From assembly GCA_019426215.1 (NCBI GenBank), contig CM033396.1:35826503-35890502 (forward strand): a stretch of DNA of 64,000 nucleotides. The letters run 5' to 3'. This DNA is from Buddleja alternifolia (taxonomy: Eukaryota > Streptophyta > Magnoliopsida > Lamiales > Scrophulariaceae). Shown here piece after piece: positions 11,761 through 21,419 of the stretch (position 1 is its first letter; each line of letters opens with the position of its first letter). The position numbers and the translations under genes are program-made. A model generated the notes under the pieces. It did no database searches. It was not told the origin of the DNA and worked only from the letters and a program-made list of their open reading frames with translations.

Positions 11761-13722
11761 TTACCCTGGTTTGTGAAAACCCTTTAGGTAAAATGTTTTT
11801 CTTTTTTCCTTATCTTTATCGGATTCGGGTTTTGCCTTGGTAACCCGTATTTTTTTACCAAATAAGGGTTTTTCTTGGAACTCACAACTTGAACATTCCC
11901 GGTTGTGCCAAAGACTGGCTTGTTGTTCTGTGAACAATCGTCCTGCATATCTACAAGGCTCTTCCCCTGTAGTTGTTTTCTTCATGAGCACTGCTGCCCA
12001 TCTATAATCATTGGCGTCGGTATAGACTATCAGGTCATCCTTATCTTGGGGTATTGCGAGTTTAGGCAAATTATTGCAAACCTGTTTCAACTCACGAATC
12101 CTTTGAGTGTGAATTTCTTCCCACTTCCATTTTGAGCTTTCCGTTTCTTTTAAAAGAGGTCGGAAATCTTTCCTGTATTTCGCTAGATCTTTAATGAAAA
12201 TTCCAGCAAAGTTGACAACTCCCAAAAAACTTTGAAGCTATTTTTTATCTTTTAAAACATCAGGAAAATTGCATATTTTTTCTACAATATGTTCCTAGAG
12301 TTCAATACCAGTTTCGTCAATAAGAATGCCAAGAAACTCAATCTTGTTAACACCAATTATTGCTTTCTTTTCTGAAAGCACCAATCCTTCATTAAAACAT
12401 ACATGAGAAAATATTTCAAGATGTTTAATATGTTCTTCCATATTTCTTGATGCAATTAATACATCGTCAATATAGACAAACATAAACTCGAAATAATCTT
12501 TGAATAAATTATCCATTTTCCTTTGATATATCTGGGGTGCATTTGCTAATCCCATGGGAAGTACATTCGAGATATATTGTCCTTGTGGGGTAGAGAAAGT
12601 CGTATACTTTCTGGATTCCTTTTCCATTTTAATCTGATAGAAACCAGATTTACAATCAAATTTTGAAAACACCTTAGCATCTTTAATGCACTCAATTAAG
12701 TGTTCTCTGCTTGGGATGTAGTAACCATCAAATTCTAGTATCTTATTGATACCTTGGTAATTGATGACTAATCTAGCTTTTCCTCTTTTTACCTCACTAT
12801 GGTTTCTTACTAGAAAACCAAGGCTACTATAAGCAGAGACTCCAGGTTCTATGAGTTTAAGATTGATATGTTCTTTTATAATTGTTTGCATATCTTTCTT
12901 ATCCTCCATATTCATCTGGATTGACTTGTATCGAACGTACTCATACTTGCATTGTTCTTTTACTTTCAGAGTTGCTTCGATCTTGTTTTTGTCCCACCAA
13001 GCCAAAGGATTCTCATTAAAGTTCCTTTGGATTAGCCGCTTAACATTTTCAAGAGAAAGTAAACTTTCTTCGTTAATGTTATCTACGGACCTGTTTTGTA
13101 ATTCCTTTTTAAGAAGTTGTATTTCTTCTTTCAAATTTTCATAACAGTTTTTGTCCGTGCTTTCAATTAGACCGTATAGTCTAAAAGATAAAAGAGCTTT
13201 TCCAAATCTCCGTTTATCCGTCATTTTAGGATGGGTTAATTTGGAATCGGGATTAAAACCACCACGTTTGCTGCGAAATATAATAGGCATGAGCCGATTA
13301 AAAGCGTTTGCGCGTCGCAAAACTTGTATGTCATTACCACAATGAGTGGTAAAAACCAACAAATTGTTGTTATTATCTTGCGCATATTTTGCAAAGGTCT
13401 GGATAAAATTGTTACCTAGCAAAATATCTGCTCCTGTATCATGAAAATAGATAGGTGGCATTTTTACGTTGAACCAAGGTGTGCCCAATGCTCCTCCAAT
13501 CATGATATGTGCTTCTCGGATTCCCTTATTGAGAATGAGGATTTTCTTAGAGAAATCCCTTCCTGTAATAACGGGTAAGGCTTTCATAGCATTACTAGGA
13601 AATACCCCGGGTTTTGATGTACAAATCCCTGATCCAGAATCAATATAAGCTGCAAAATATTCAGACTTATATTGGTCGTATAACATACCAACAGATATGT
13701 ATATAGAAAAGGGGCTAGTCAT
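11761..13722 (-). pseudogene. Protease-RT-RNase H (inner EPRV)
   Basis: Starts at ATG 13722, immediately after the movement-protein stop. Order: aspartic protease (YIDSGSG near residue 28, later DILLGNNF), linker, RT fingers/palm (LVINYQGINKI; NAP; FVYIDDVLIAS around residue 420), then a C-terminal RT/RNase H part (VYTDANDYRWAAVL near 12010-12050). Two in-frame TAG stops lie near 12292 and 12241. The RNase H region departs from the expected pattern after SLWHNRE and ends at 11761, so it looks truncated. The first 475 codons are intact, which implies recent or weak decay. Confidence 0.88.
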
Positions 13723-14940
13723 TTATTCAACTTGAATAATATGTCCATCCAGGTTAAATTCCATGCCTTTTCCTTTTCTTCCCCAAGGTTTATGTTCCTC
13801 AAGGAAACTCAATCCCAGTATAACTATTCCTGGGTCTCGTCCTGCTATTCCTGTAACAAATACTTCATAGCCTGCTAATTCTAGCATTCCTTCATATTTG
13901 TTAACAGTAGATTGTTGCAAGTGATATAGATCATCACAGGGAAAGTAATTTTCTTTCTCTGTAATATCAAACATTACTTGCACGTCTTTCCATCCTTCTG
14001 GGCATTTAATTTTTACATTATCTACCCGAATAGCCTGAGAAGTTGGATCGTTGAGTAATTCTTTTCCTTTTAAACTCCTTATCCTTTCTTCCGAAAAGGA
14101 CATTCTGCTATTCAACTCTGTTCTAGAACTCATTGATCGGTCTAGAACTGAATGGTCTCTGATTAAGATATCCACACCCCCAATTCTCGGTATTTGAATT
14201 AGATCGGGTGCCCTTACCTTAGCAAATTCCTTGAAAATTCTTGGAATTTCAATATACTCTTTCCTGATAAATAAATCAGAATGATGTGTATTGGAAAGTG
14301 CATAAGCAATTCTATATATAATAGAATATGGTCTATTTCCTTCTTTCATTAGATCTGTTCTTTTGAAATCTTGATGAAGTGTTAAGACTCGGCTGAAATC
14401 TTGGTCAGCTAGGTTATATGCAATCCTTGGATGAATGTCAAACATAAGTTTTCCTGCATATAAATTTCCTACCATTGTACCAAGACAACCGTCCCGTAAG
14501 TTGTTAATTCTTTTATCCATTATGGATAAATGTAACGGCGAATTAACACCTTCTTTGAAAGTAGCTTTGATTACTACTTCAATGGTTCCAATATGGATCC
14601 ATTTCATAGTAAAAGCTTCTTTCTCTCTTAGCTTACTTAATTCTTCCAGAATTTCTTCTTTTGGAATAAGTTGCATATCCATCACATTACCAGGTAATTC
14701 CATAGGGATTGCAAATTCCCCAGAACTTACTTTATATCTGATGTTATGCCGTCTTTGATTTAATCCTATTTGATTTAGGATTCGGCTAACGCTGTTGACT
14801 CTAAACCCATCGTATTTATCAATACTTGAGTTTTGTCGCATGATTTTTTCCATGGTTTTATCTGATATAGATGCCTTGGAAAAGAAACCAGCTAGGCTAT
14901 CTGTTGTTTGAAGCCTATCTCCTTTGTTGGGATATTCCAT
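13723..14940 (-). CDS. Movement protein-like ORF (inner EPRV)
   Basis: An intact 405-codon ORF. The central region (about residues 115-220) carries features of the viral 30K movement-protein superfamily, which enlarges plasmodesmata: a beta-rich stretch around WIHIGTIEVVIKATF, the conserved aspartate in LSIMDKRI, and a following LGTMVGNLYAGKLMFDIHP pattern. Its ATG shares one base with the stop of the upstream 89-codon ORF, and its stop abuts the pol ATG, suggesting coupled translation from polycistronic RNA. It lies after rather than before the coat protein, which is unusual. The assignment rests on pattern, not alignment. Confidence 0.65.
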   Translation of the reverse strand: MEYPNKGDRLQTTDSLAGFFSKASISDKTMEKIMRQNSSIDKYDGFRVNSVSRILNQIGLNQRRHNIRYKVSSGEFAIPMELPGNVMDMQLIPKEEILEELSKLREKEAFTMKWIHIGTIEVVIKATFKEGVNSPLHLSIMDKRINNLRDGCLGTMVGNLYAGKLMFDIHPRIAYNLADQDFSRVLTLHQDFKRTDLMKEGNRPYSIIYRIAYALSNTHHSDLFIRKEYIEIPRIFKEFAKVRAPDLIQIPRIGGVDILIRDHSVLDRSMSSRTELNSRMSFSEERIRSLKGKELLNDPTSQAIRVDNVKIKCPEGWKDVQVMFDITEKENYFPCDDLYHLQQSTVNKYEGMLELAGYEVFVTGIAGRDPGIVILGLSFLEEHKPWGRKGKGMEFNLDGHIIQVE

Positions 14941-15209
14941 TAGAAAGAATTGTTTCTTTCTTGGAATATAGAACGATTGTTTCTAATCATACGTTCGATC
15001 CATGTTTCTAGCGTATGAATGTTTTGTGACCAGATCTGAATCTTGGTCTCATGTTCAATTATTTTTCTTCGGCGGATTGGTGTTTCGCCTAATAATTGAA
15101 TAGTAGCTTCATAATGTTGTATTATGGTTCTACTTCTTTCTATTTTTTCTCTGAAATCAGAGACAACAGTTCTTAGCTGTGGAATTGTGTAAATAGGAAT
15201 TCCGGGCAT
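14940..15209 (-). CDS. Small ORF between coat and movement proteins (inner EPRV)
   Basis: An 89-codon intact ORF, helical and charged, with no recognised motif. It ends in a one-base stop/start overlap with the movement-protein ORF. Its position and coupling argue that it is a real viral ORF. Function unknown. Confidence 0.5.
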   Translation of the reverse strand: MPGIPIYTIPQLRTVVSDFREKIERSRTIIQHYEATIQLLGETPIRRRKIIEHETKIQIWSQNIHTLETWIERMIRNNRSIFQERNNSF

Positions 15210-15349
15210 TATTCCGATTCAGTTGATGTTTCATCGGAAGCACTCTCTATTTCTTCCTCATAGACACTTTCATCTGAGGGAATATTCTCGAATTGGTATA
15301 TTGGTACCAAATCGCCGTAGAAGACTGCGTCCATTATGTCTGCAGTGGC

Positions 15350-16635
15350 TTAGAATTGTTTTATTTCGCCACCTTTTTGCGGACAATCTGGTGAAATGTG
15401 GCCATGAGCTCCACATGTCCAGCAGTTACAATCTTTGAAACTTTCATTAGCTCTAGTATGAGCCTTTCTGAAAATTCGTCTTATAGGTTTCTTTCCGTCG
15501 GAGTTCCGAGATCCTTGGGAAGAAACCCTGGTTGGTCCTGATCTTTGGCCAGATTTATAAGATCGGGCTTTTGATTTAGACCACCAAGACTTGCGCTTGA
15601 AAGCAGATCGCCTTTTGTTGCTAATGTTATCAGAGCGAACAAAATGTTTTCTCTTTTTTCTCTGCTCGATCGATTCTCCAATTATTGTTGGAAAATCATT
15701 ATTATCACAACAAAAAGGGGTTCTCTTCATTTTTCCTCTCAGCTTTTTCATGTTCTTTTGAACAGCTGCTTGTCGACACCAGTCTTTCAGTTTGTCTTTT
15801 AAGAAAGACATTCGTCTTGCGACCGTATCAACTTGTCCTTCTGGAACCTTGTAGGAATGTATTAACATTTCTCTCCAAGGGCTACAGATTTTTGTAAAGA
15901 ACATAGGTGCAGCAATTTCTGCACTAACATTCGCATGAAAGAAATATTTTCGAAACCAATAGATATATTCATCAATGGCACAAATATTTCTTAGCTCAAG
16001 ACCATAGAGTGCCTGTGTGTACTCTCTGGTTCTTTCAGCATTATTTTCACCGAAGTATCCGTCTCCGATGAAATTTAATTTTGTTATCCTTTCGAATCTA
16101 TCTGCTAGCTTTTAAATTCTTCGGCTAACCCCTCTTGCTTAGATTCTGCCGGGGTGCGTTCCCATCCCACTTTTACAGAACCTTCTAAGCTTAACTCCAT
16201 TAATCTTATGAAGTTTTCTTTATCAAGTTCCAATGTAGTAGCGGCTATTTTCATAGAGGCTACCCATTCATCGATTATTTTTTCGATGTTTCTAAAATCA
16301 ATGATATCCAGGTTTAGGATAGTATCGTAGGGGTTCAAGGTGTGTGACATAGTCCTTGCCCATGGGGTATTTTCTGGTATCCTAGTTGGATTTCTCGTCT
16401 GATTTGCTCTAAATGTTACCCCTCTAAGAGCGGATTCTGCGTTTGTATGCAAATCTTCACCTTCTCGCTTCGGTTCATCCGGTGGAGGATTATTAGATGT
16501 TGAACTTTCTTCAGGTGCTGGAAGCCCTAGTGCGAGTTCATTAGCTTTTATATTAGCTAGCTCCTCAACATGTAATTGTGAGAAAGACTCAGCTAATTCC
16601 TGAAGATCAGATGGATCTAATCTTGTTATATCCAT
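15350..16635 (-). pseudogene. Coat protein-like ORF (inner EPRV)
   Basis: Probable start is ATG at 16635 (MDITRLDPSDLQEL), just after the ORF2 stop. The first frame ends at 16105 and the rest continues in the -1 frame to 15350, so there is a one-base indel near 16105. The C-terminal half has a capsid-type aromatic region (near 15900-16030), a strongly basic stretch (RSAFKRKSWWSKSKARSYKS) and the CCHC knuckle CWTCGAHGHISPDC (about 15375-15425), together diagnostic of caulimovirid coat proteins. Confidence 0.78.
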
Positions 16636-16636
16636 A

Positions 16637-17008
16637 TCATTTGATACTTCTAAGGATATCAATGAGTAGTTCATCATGAGTTTTTGGCTTAGGAACTTCC
16701 TTAGCCTTTCCCTTCTGATGTAGAAGAGGTACTCGTCCAAGTGCATCACCGATCCTATCCTTTTTTGGTTTGGATGTACCTGTTATACCTTGTCTAGTTT
16801 TCAGATCTATGACTTCTGTCTTTAGATCCATAATGGATCGTTGTAGATCTAGAATAAGCTTGAGGGTTTCCTCAAGTTTTTGGTTCAAGTTTTCGATTTT
16901 CATAGGTAGATGTTCTAGCCTATGTCCGTAATCTTGAACTGTCTTTTGGATTTCTCTAAGATCTTTAGAAATCTTAGATGTATCCGGTTCAATCTCTTTC
17001 CAATTCAT
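16637..17008 (-). CDS. ORF2, coiled-coil protein (inner EPRV)
   Basis: A 123-codon intact ORF. Residues 10-75 form a long amphipathic helix with heptad-like leucine/isoleucine spacing (LEHLPMKIENLNQKLEETL), followed by a basic, glycine/proline-bearing tail. Badnavirus and tungrovirus ORF2 proteins are of similar size and coiled-coil character and are virion-associated. It starts 9 nt after ORF1 and stops just before the likely coat-protein ATG. Confidence 0.6.
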   Translation of the reverse strand: MNWKEIEPDTSKISKDLREIQKTVQDYGHRLEHLPMKIENLNQKLEETLKLILDLQRSIMDLKTEVIDLKTRQGITGTSKPKKDRIGDALGRVPLLHQKGKAKEVPKPKTHDELLIDILRSIK

Positions 17009-17017
17009 ATGAAACTT

Positions 17018-17326
17018 TTAATTGAAAGAGTTACCTTTGTTAGCTTTCCCGGGCCATTTGCCTTGGATCTCTGCGAGTTGCAGATTGCTCGCTATATTGC
17101 CTTGAAATTTGTTATCCATGGCAAACTGTCTCTCATAATACCGGATTGATGCCGGTAGATCCTTTACAGGAGTCTTTTTCTGGGCTCTTGTAATAATTAG
17201 TCTGACTTCCTCACAGACTCTCGTGGTTTTTTGGATTACTTTATCAATCCTTTTCTCTCGTTGTTTTTCCAGTATCTGGAAATACTCCTTGTTTTCGTCA
17301 TAGATCGAACTACTGTTCGGTTCCAT
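17018..17326 (-). CDS. ORF1 (inner EPRV)
   Basis: A 102-codon intact ORF, the first after the primer site. It is highly charged and helical (EKQREKRIDKVIQK), then contains LPASIRYYERQFAMDN. Size and position resemble badnavirus or tungrovirus ORF1 proteins, whose roles are poorly defined. Confidence 0.55.
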   Translation of the reverse strand: MEPNSSSIYDENKEYFQILEKQREKRIDKVIQKTTRVCEEVRLIITRAQKKTPVKDLPASIRYYERQFAMDNKFQGNIASNLQLAEIQGKWPGKANKGNSFN

Positions 17327-17403
17327 TTTTGTTTTGATTTTCCTCCATAAGGATTAGACTTAATCTTATGTAAAATTATTTATGTATTTCATTAATAACC
17401 TAA

Positions 17404-17416
17404 GGCTCTGATACCA
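17404..17416 (-). other. tRNA-Met primer site of the inner EPRV
   Basis: Minus-strand TGGTATCAGAGCC is a perfect match to the canonical initiator tRNA-Met primer site used by Caulimoviridae. It lies 78 nt upstream of ORF1. Confidence 0.85.
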
Positions 17417-17672
17417 TTTTTCAAGCAGGATCCTTCTTTTGCTTAAACTCGAGCTGTAGTGTTTATTTTTCTTTTTAACAAGCTAGGTTTGAGAGTTAAT
17501 GAAACTATAAGGACTTATTTGAAATAAAATCTTTTATAAAACCACTAGAGGACTTAAATGACATAGAATTTAGAACATAAGGGACTTAAGTGAAACAAAT
17601 GTTATCTGAGGGATTTAAGTGATACAAACAGAAAAGATGGGGGACTATAGATGCTATTATCTCTTTGATTTC

Positions 17673-18862
17673 CTTAATATTTTGCGTTTTGGCTTAAAGT
17701 AATTCTTCTATCCATATTGTTGTGGGGTGTATATAGCTTTTCTACAAAACTCATAAGATTGCTTTCTAATAAATTCTTCTTTACACCATTTCTGAAGTTT
17801 AAAGAAAGTATATTGTACTCTAGGTCCCATACCTAATCCTGTAAGATTACCATTAGTTTTTATCCATTCTTCATGTATTCTTTTTCCTAAATCTTGGGGT
17901 AATTTCGTAAAATATCTATTACATAATTCTTCATCAAATGCTTTATTAGCTTCTCCTATTAACCTTGTAAAATCCTAACTAAAAGGTATAATATATTTCA
18001 TATCAGTTATAGTGAGTTGTTCTAGGTTTCTAAGTGCGATATCTTGTATGAATGTATTTTCTCTTCCTGGATCTATTCCTATTATTAACGTTCTAATAAA
18101 ACTAGTAAAATTATAAGGATTATTTCCTAAGGCCTTTATTTCATTAATTCTATTAGGATCTTTTTTCTTCTTACTTTGCCAGATAGATAATGCTATAGGT
18201 CCTAAGCATGTTTCTAAAAAGTTAAACATATCCATATCTGCCGTTTTATTTATTTCCCAATGTCTTACTACACATTGTTCCCATATATTTATTTCTTCTG
18301 GCCACATTTGTGGACTTCCTAATTCAATTACTAACATGGTTCCACTCATAATTTTTCCTATGGGTTGTCTTGATCCTATATATTTATTTGGCTGGTTTGA
18401 TCCATATTCGTATGTGGGATTTTTCCATTCTGGTCTACCACTCATTTCTACATTTCTAGCTGGAACTTCACTATAATCTGGTTCTACTCTAGTTTGTTTT
18501 CCTATATTACTACTAGTACTTGCTTGACTATCTGCCATAAAAGTTACTTCGTTATTTCTTTTTTCTTTATTTTTAAAGAATTTTTCAAATTCTATTTTTC
18601 CTGAACATATATCATCTACTAAATCAATATTATAATATTGTTTAAATTCTTTTTCAGCTAATTCTAAATTGATATCTAAATTCATTGCTTCAAAATACAT
18701 TTCATCTACTAATTCTCTTAAATTATTTATCTCAAAAAAAATTCTTAATATTTCTTCCATATTTTTTGGTCTATAATCATTTTTAAGCTGACTTTCCAAT
18801 TGTCTAATCTCTTCGTCTATTTCTTCTATATTTTCTTCCTCTTCATCTTCTTTGCTTTCCAT
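17673..18862 (-). pseudogene. Coat protein, N-terminal part (outer EPRV)
   Basis: Starts at ATG 18862 with an acidic N-terminus (ESKEDEEEENIEEIDEE), then a long region ending at a stop near 17975. The same frame continues (CNRYFTKLPQDLGKRIHEEW near 17850-17920, a capsid-type motif) to the basic KPKRKILRKS stretch beside the insertion at 17664, with another stop near 17716. The remaining C-terminus is at 10165-10804. An open frame also extends upstream of 18862 to about 18915. Confidence 0.78.
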
Positions 18863-18966
18863 GTCAAATAATATTTCCCAATTTGCAAATCTACTAGTTA
18901 TTCTAACTTCTCCTTACTCTATAATATTCATATAGCTTGTTTTTGTTTCATTATCAGTTTCTTCTT

Positions 18967-19887
18967 CTAAATCTTCAAAATTTTCTTTGGGATCTTGCTT
19001 TTGGTAATTAAGAAATCTAATAGAGTTTGACCTCTACTATTTGTATACATTACACTTTCTTCTGGAATCTTAACCGTCTCATTTTCTTCTAGGTGTTTGG
19101 TTAATTCCCATTCTTTTCCATTTAAATCGTTATTATCTATATTTAAAGGTTTAATCATTTTTACTCCTACTGAGGCTAAACCATCTATTATCCCATCTAT
19201 ATTAATTTTATATTGAGGAAAACTATTATTGGTTATTTTTCCTAAAAATGCTATAGAAACTACTAAATTGTTACCATCATATGTTTCATATCCTCTAGTT
19301 TGTAATCCTATAATAATTTTATTAATATCTTTAATACTTTTCATTATGTTCGGAGCTACATAAAATATTCCTACATTATTAGTCATATCTATTTCCATAC
19401 TAGCAAATACTGTTCTCCTAGCATCAGACCAACTTTTATCTAATATTAAAACTAAAACCTTTCCACCGGTTCCCTTTCTAGTTAATCCCTTTATTCCTAT
19501 AATAATTAATCCTAAATGTATATACTTTTGTTTTAATTGTCTTAATTGTTTTATACATTCCGGGCTAACTAAGCTTATGTTTTCAACATTTGTTGTAACT
19601 TTTACTTCTTTTTCTCTAAATTTCTTAATTAAATGTGTGTTAAAATCCATTTTTCCCACTTTGTATAATGTTTTAGGTTTTAACTTATCTATTCCCTTGT
19701 CATTATATAAATTAAGATTTTCTTCTACGTCTATTATTTCTTCTAATTCTACTTCTCTAGCTGAGCTTTGACTTCCTGATCCTCTAAACATTCGTTTAGT
19801 GAAAGTATTACTTATTTTTCCTTTCTCTTTTTCTTTATTACTTGATTCACTTATAGTTCTACTAGTACCACTAAATGATCTCAACAT
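18967..19887 (-). CDS. Movement protein-like ORF (outer EPRV)
   Basis: An intact 306-codon ORF. The centre shows the 30K-superfamily pattern: the conserved aspartate in LVLILDKSW, then FASMEIDMTNNVGIFYVAP and IIIGLQTRGYETY, close in layout to caulimovirid movement proteins that form tubules through plasmodesmata. It precedes the coat protein, as is usual, and starts just after the stop of the preceding ORF. It is one of the few unbroken ORFs of this fossil. Confidence 0.75.
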   Translation of the reverse strand: MLRSFSGTSRTISESSNKEKEKGKISNTFTKRMFRGSGSQSSAREVELEEIIDVEENLNLYNDKGIDKLKPKTLYKVGKMDFNTHLIKKFREKEVKVTTNVENISLVSPECIKQLRQLKQKYIHLGLIIIGIKGLTRKGTGGKVLVLILDKSWSDARRTVFASMEIDMTNNVGIFYVAPNIMKSIKDINKIIIGLQTRGYETYDGNNLVVSIAFLGKITNNSFPQYKINIDGIIDGLASVGVKMIKPLNIDNNDLNGKEWELTKHLEENETVKIPEESVMYTNSRGQTLLDFLITKSKIPKKILKI

Positions 19888-19891
19888 TTTT

Positions 19892-20217
19892 TACCAATAT
19901 ATATATTTTTTAGGTTTTTCAGACTCGTCTAGTGCTAAATTTACTAATCTTTCTTCTATACTATCTTGTAAATCTCCTTTAATCACTTGAGATACTGTGT
20001 CTATTTTAGTACTTTATTTTTCTAACTTATTTTCTAATTTATCTAGCCTTTCGAATATTTGTAGAATTAAAACGAATTGAATATTCCAAAGTTTAGGATA
20101 TAATTTATCTGAATTACTAGTTCCTTGATAGGTAGTAAATCCTTCTTCCGTATATAGATATTTATTTGCTAGTTCAATGGCTCTTTTATATTCTAATCTA
20201 TTTTCTATACTATTCAT
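19892..20217 (-). pseudogene. Small ORF before the movement protein (outer EPRV)
   Basis: About 108 codons in one frame with a single TAA at 20014-20016. It holds a short heptad region (QIFERLDKLENKLEK) and an acidic tail. Its size and coiled coil are compatible with a virion-associated protein, but that is inference. Its ATG overlaps the stop of the previous ORF (ATGA). Confidence 0.5.
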
Positions 20218-20219
20218 CC

Positions 20220-20757
20220 GCTAACTATTCGTTCTATATTTTTTAGAATTTTACTTGTTTCTGAGTTTTGAACTTCAACTTTATTTATTTTTTCTATTAC
20301 TTGGCTTAGAGTTTTCTTAGTTTCAATTTCTAATTGTTTTAGCTTATTACTTTCCAAGCTATATTTTAACTTTATTATTTCGTCTTTAGTGGGGAAAAGC
20401 TTATTATATTTCTTAACTATTTTTAGAGTTTCCTCAGATTGTTGTTTAATATAATCTAAATTATTATTTTCACCCTTCTTTATTATTTCTCTATTTATTA
20501 AAACGGTTTCTTTTAATGATTCTAAAATTTTACAAAGTTTAGCGTTATTTATTTCTAAGTTTGATGCTAACGATATAAATAAATCTGTTAAACTATTTAA
20601 GTGTTTATTTTCTGAATGTAAATTGTGCTTAAAACTTGAATCAAATCTACAAATAAATTTATGTTTATCTAACGAGATTACGGCTCTATCGACTAAACTA
20701 TATTCTAAATCTAGACATTCTAATCTTTTATAATTAGAAGAAGCTATTTTAATAAAA
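20220..20757 (-). CDS. Long open frame without ATG (outer EPRV)
   Basis: About 175 codons without a stop on the minus strand and with no in-frame ATG. It is strongly helical and lysine/glutamate rich (KKTLSQVIEKINKVEV near the end). It overlaps the 3' end of the 75-codon ORF (20749-20976) and ends in an ATGA overlap with the next ORF. Conservation of the open frame suggests it is viral. It may have been read after a frameshift or from a non-ATG start, or its ATG may be lost. Confidence 0.5.
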
Positions 20758-20976
20758 AGCTGCTATTAATATATTCAAGACTAAAAGGTATTTAATATAG
20801 TTTTCGTGATCTCTTAATCTAGGAGGTATGTTAAGATAATTATTAACCCAATTTTTTCTCCTAATTATTAATTGATTTTGTAATTCTAATATTAATTCTG
20901 TATTAGTATAATCTAAGTTTTCCAAAGTATTAAGACAATCAATAAAAGCACTTAAAATATGAGCAGGAATTGGCAT
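20749..20976 (-). CDS. First small ORF (outer EPRV)
   Basis: A 75-codon ORF beginning MPIPAHILSAFIDCLNTLEN, with no recognised domain. It is the 5'-most ORF of the outer virus before sequence of viral character fades near 21000. Confidence 0.45.
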   Translation of the reverse strand: MPIPAHILSAFIDCLNTLENLDYTNTELILELQNQLIIRRKNWVNNYLNIPPRLRDHENYIKYLLVLNILIAAFY

Positions 20977-21419
20977 GTATGTAAATTATGAAGGCAATAA
21001 AAATTTTTTATATAGATTTATAAAGGCGGGTTGGGATTCCCTTTTCTTTAAATATGTATAATTACTCTCATGGATTTTTTGATGTTTTTGTTGTTTTGTG
21101 GGGCCAAAATAAACCATTTTCAAAGTTCGAGGACTAAAGGTAAATAAATTGAAAGTATAGGGACTATACGAAAGATTTTAAATTGTATCGGGGGTCTTGA
21201 GCAATTTCTTGATAAAACAAGGGGAAAGCTTGCAATTTTCCATCTTTTAACTTTAGAAAGGGTAAATTGGTCCTTTCAAACAAATGGGTCCCATAGGGGT
21301 CTAATTTTGCAAAGCTTTTGTGATGGGGTCTAAATTTGCTCAAGCATATGCAATTGGGGGTTAATTTTGCTAACTTCCCAGGTTTTGGCTACTTTTCTTT
21401 ATCTTGATATTTCCTTCAG
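20977..21419. other. Junction DNA with GGGACTA-type motifs
   Basis: AT-rich DNA between the outer EPRV and the right hAT-like terminus. It contains several GGGGTCTAA/GGGACTATA phrases typical of degenerate plant TIR elements. No gene seen. Confidence 0.4.

Larger units (their letters stand above)
11280..17430 (-). mobile_element. Inner endogenous pararetrovirus (badna/tungro-like)
   Basis: About one genome length on the minus strand: primer site (17404-17416), ORF1, ORF2, coat protein, an 89-codon ORF, movement protein, protease-RT-RNase H, promoter TATA (11528-11534) and poly(A) signal (11304-11309). No viroplasmin gene, LTR or integrase is present. Short coiled-coil ORF1 and ORF2 resemble badnaviruses and tungroviruses, but the coat protein precedes the movement protein, the reverse of the usual order. 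The linear copy appears to begin and end within the leader. Damage is modest: a frameshift near 16105, two stops in RT, and a truncated RNase H. Confidence 0.82.
10805..17663. mobile_element. TIR element with 9-bp duplication carrying the inner EPRV
   Basis: The left end GAGAAAATGACTCCTATGG and inverted right end (reads GAGATAATAGCATCTATAG) are imperfect inverted repeats rich in GGTCCC/GGGACT motifs. TTTGATTTC is repeated exactly at 10796-10804 and 17664-17672. A 9-bp duplication and such termini fit a MULE-type element. It sits inside the outer coat-protein ORF, whose frame continues correctly across it once one repeat copy is discounted. No transposase is visible; the interior is mostly the inner EPRV. 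Confidence 0.7.
6700..21000 (-). mobile_element. Outer endogenous pararetrovirus (caulimovirus-like)
   Basis: On the minus strand the order is: small ORFs (20976-19892), movement protein, coat protein, protease-RT-RNase H, transactivator/viroplasmin, then a promoter and a degenerate tRNA-Met primer site. Separate compact ORFs and a terminal viroplasmin gene match Caulimovirus/Soymovirus-like members of Caulimoviridae; the genus cannot be fixed by eye. Stops and frameshifts affect most ORFs, so this is a non-functional fossil. The coat-protein ORF is split by the insertion at 10805-17663. There are no LTRs and no integrase. Confidence 0.85.

Noticed and set aside
15685..15897. Plus-strand ORFs across the pararetroviruses (for example 14435-14758, 12851-13144)
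   Set aside because: Antisense shadows of minus-strand viral ORFs with clear domains.
16100..16110. Programmed frameshift site in the inner coat-protein ORF
   Set aside because: TTTAAAAGC is present but not phased as a -1 slippery heptamer in the zero frame; a simple one-base indel is more likely.
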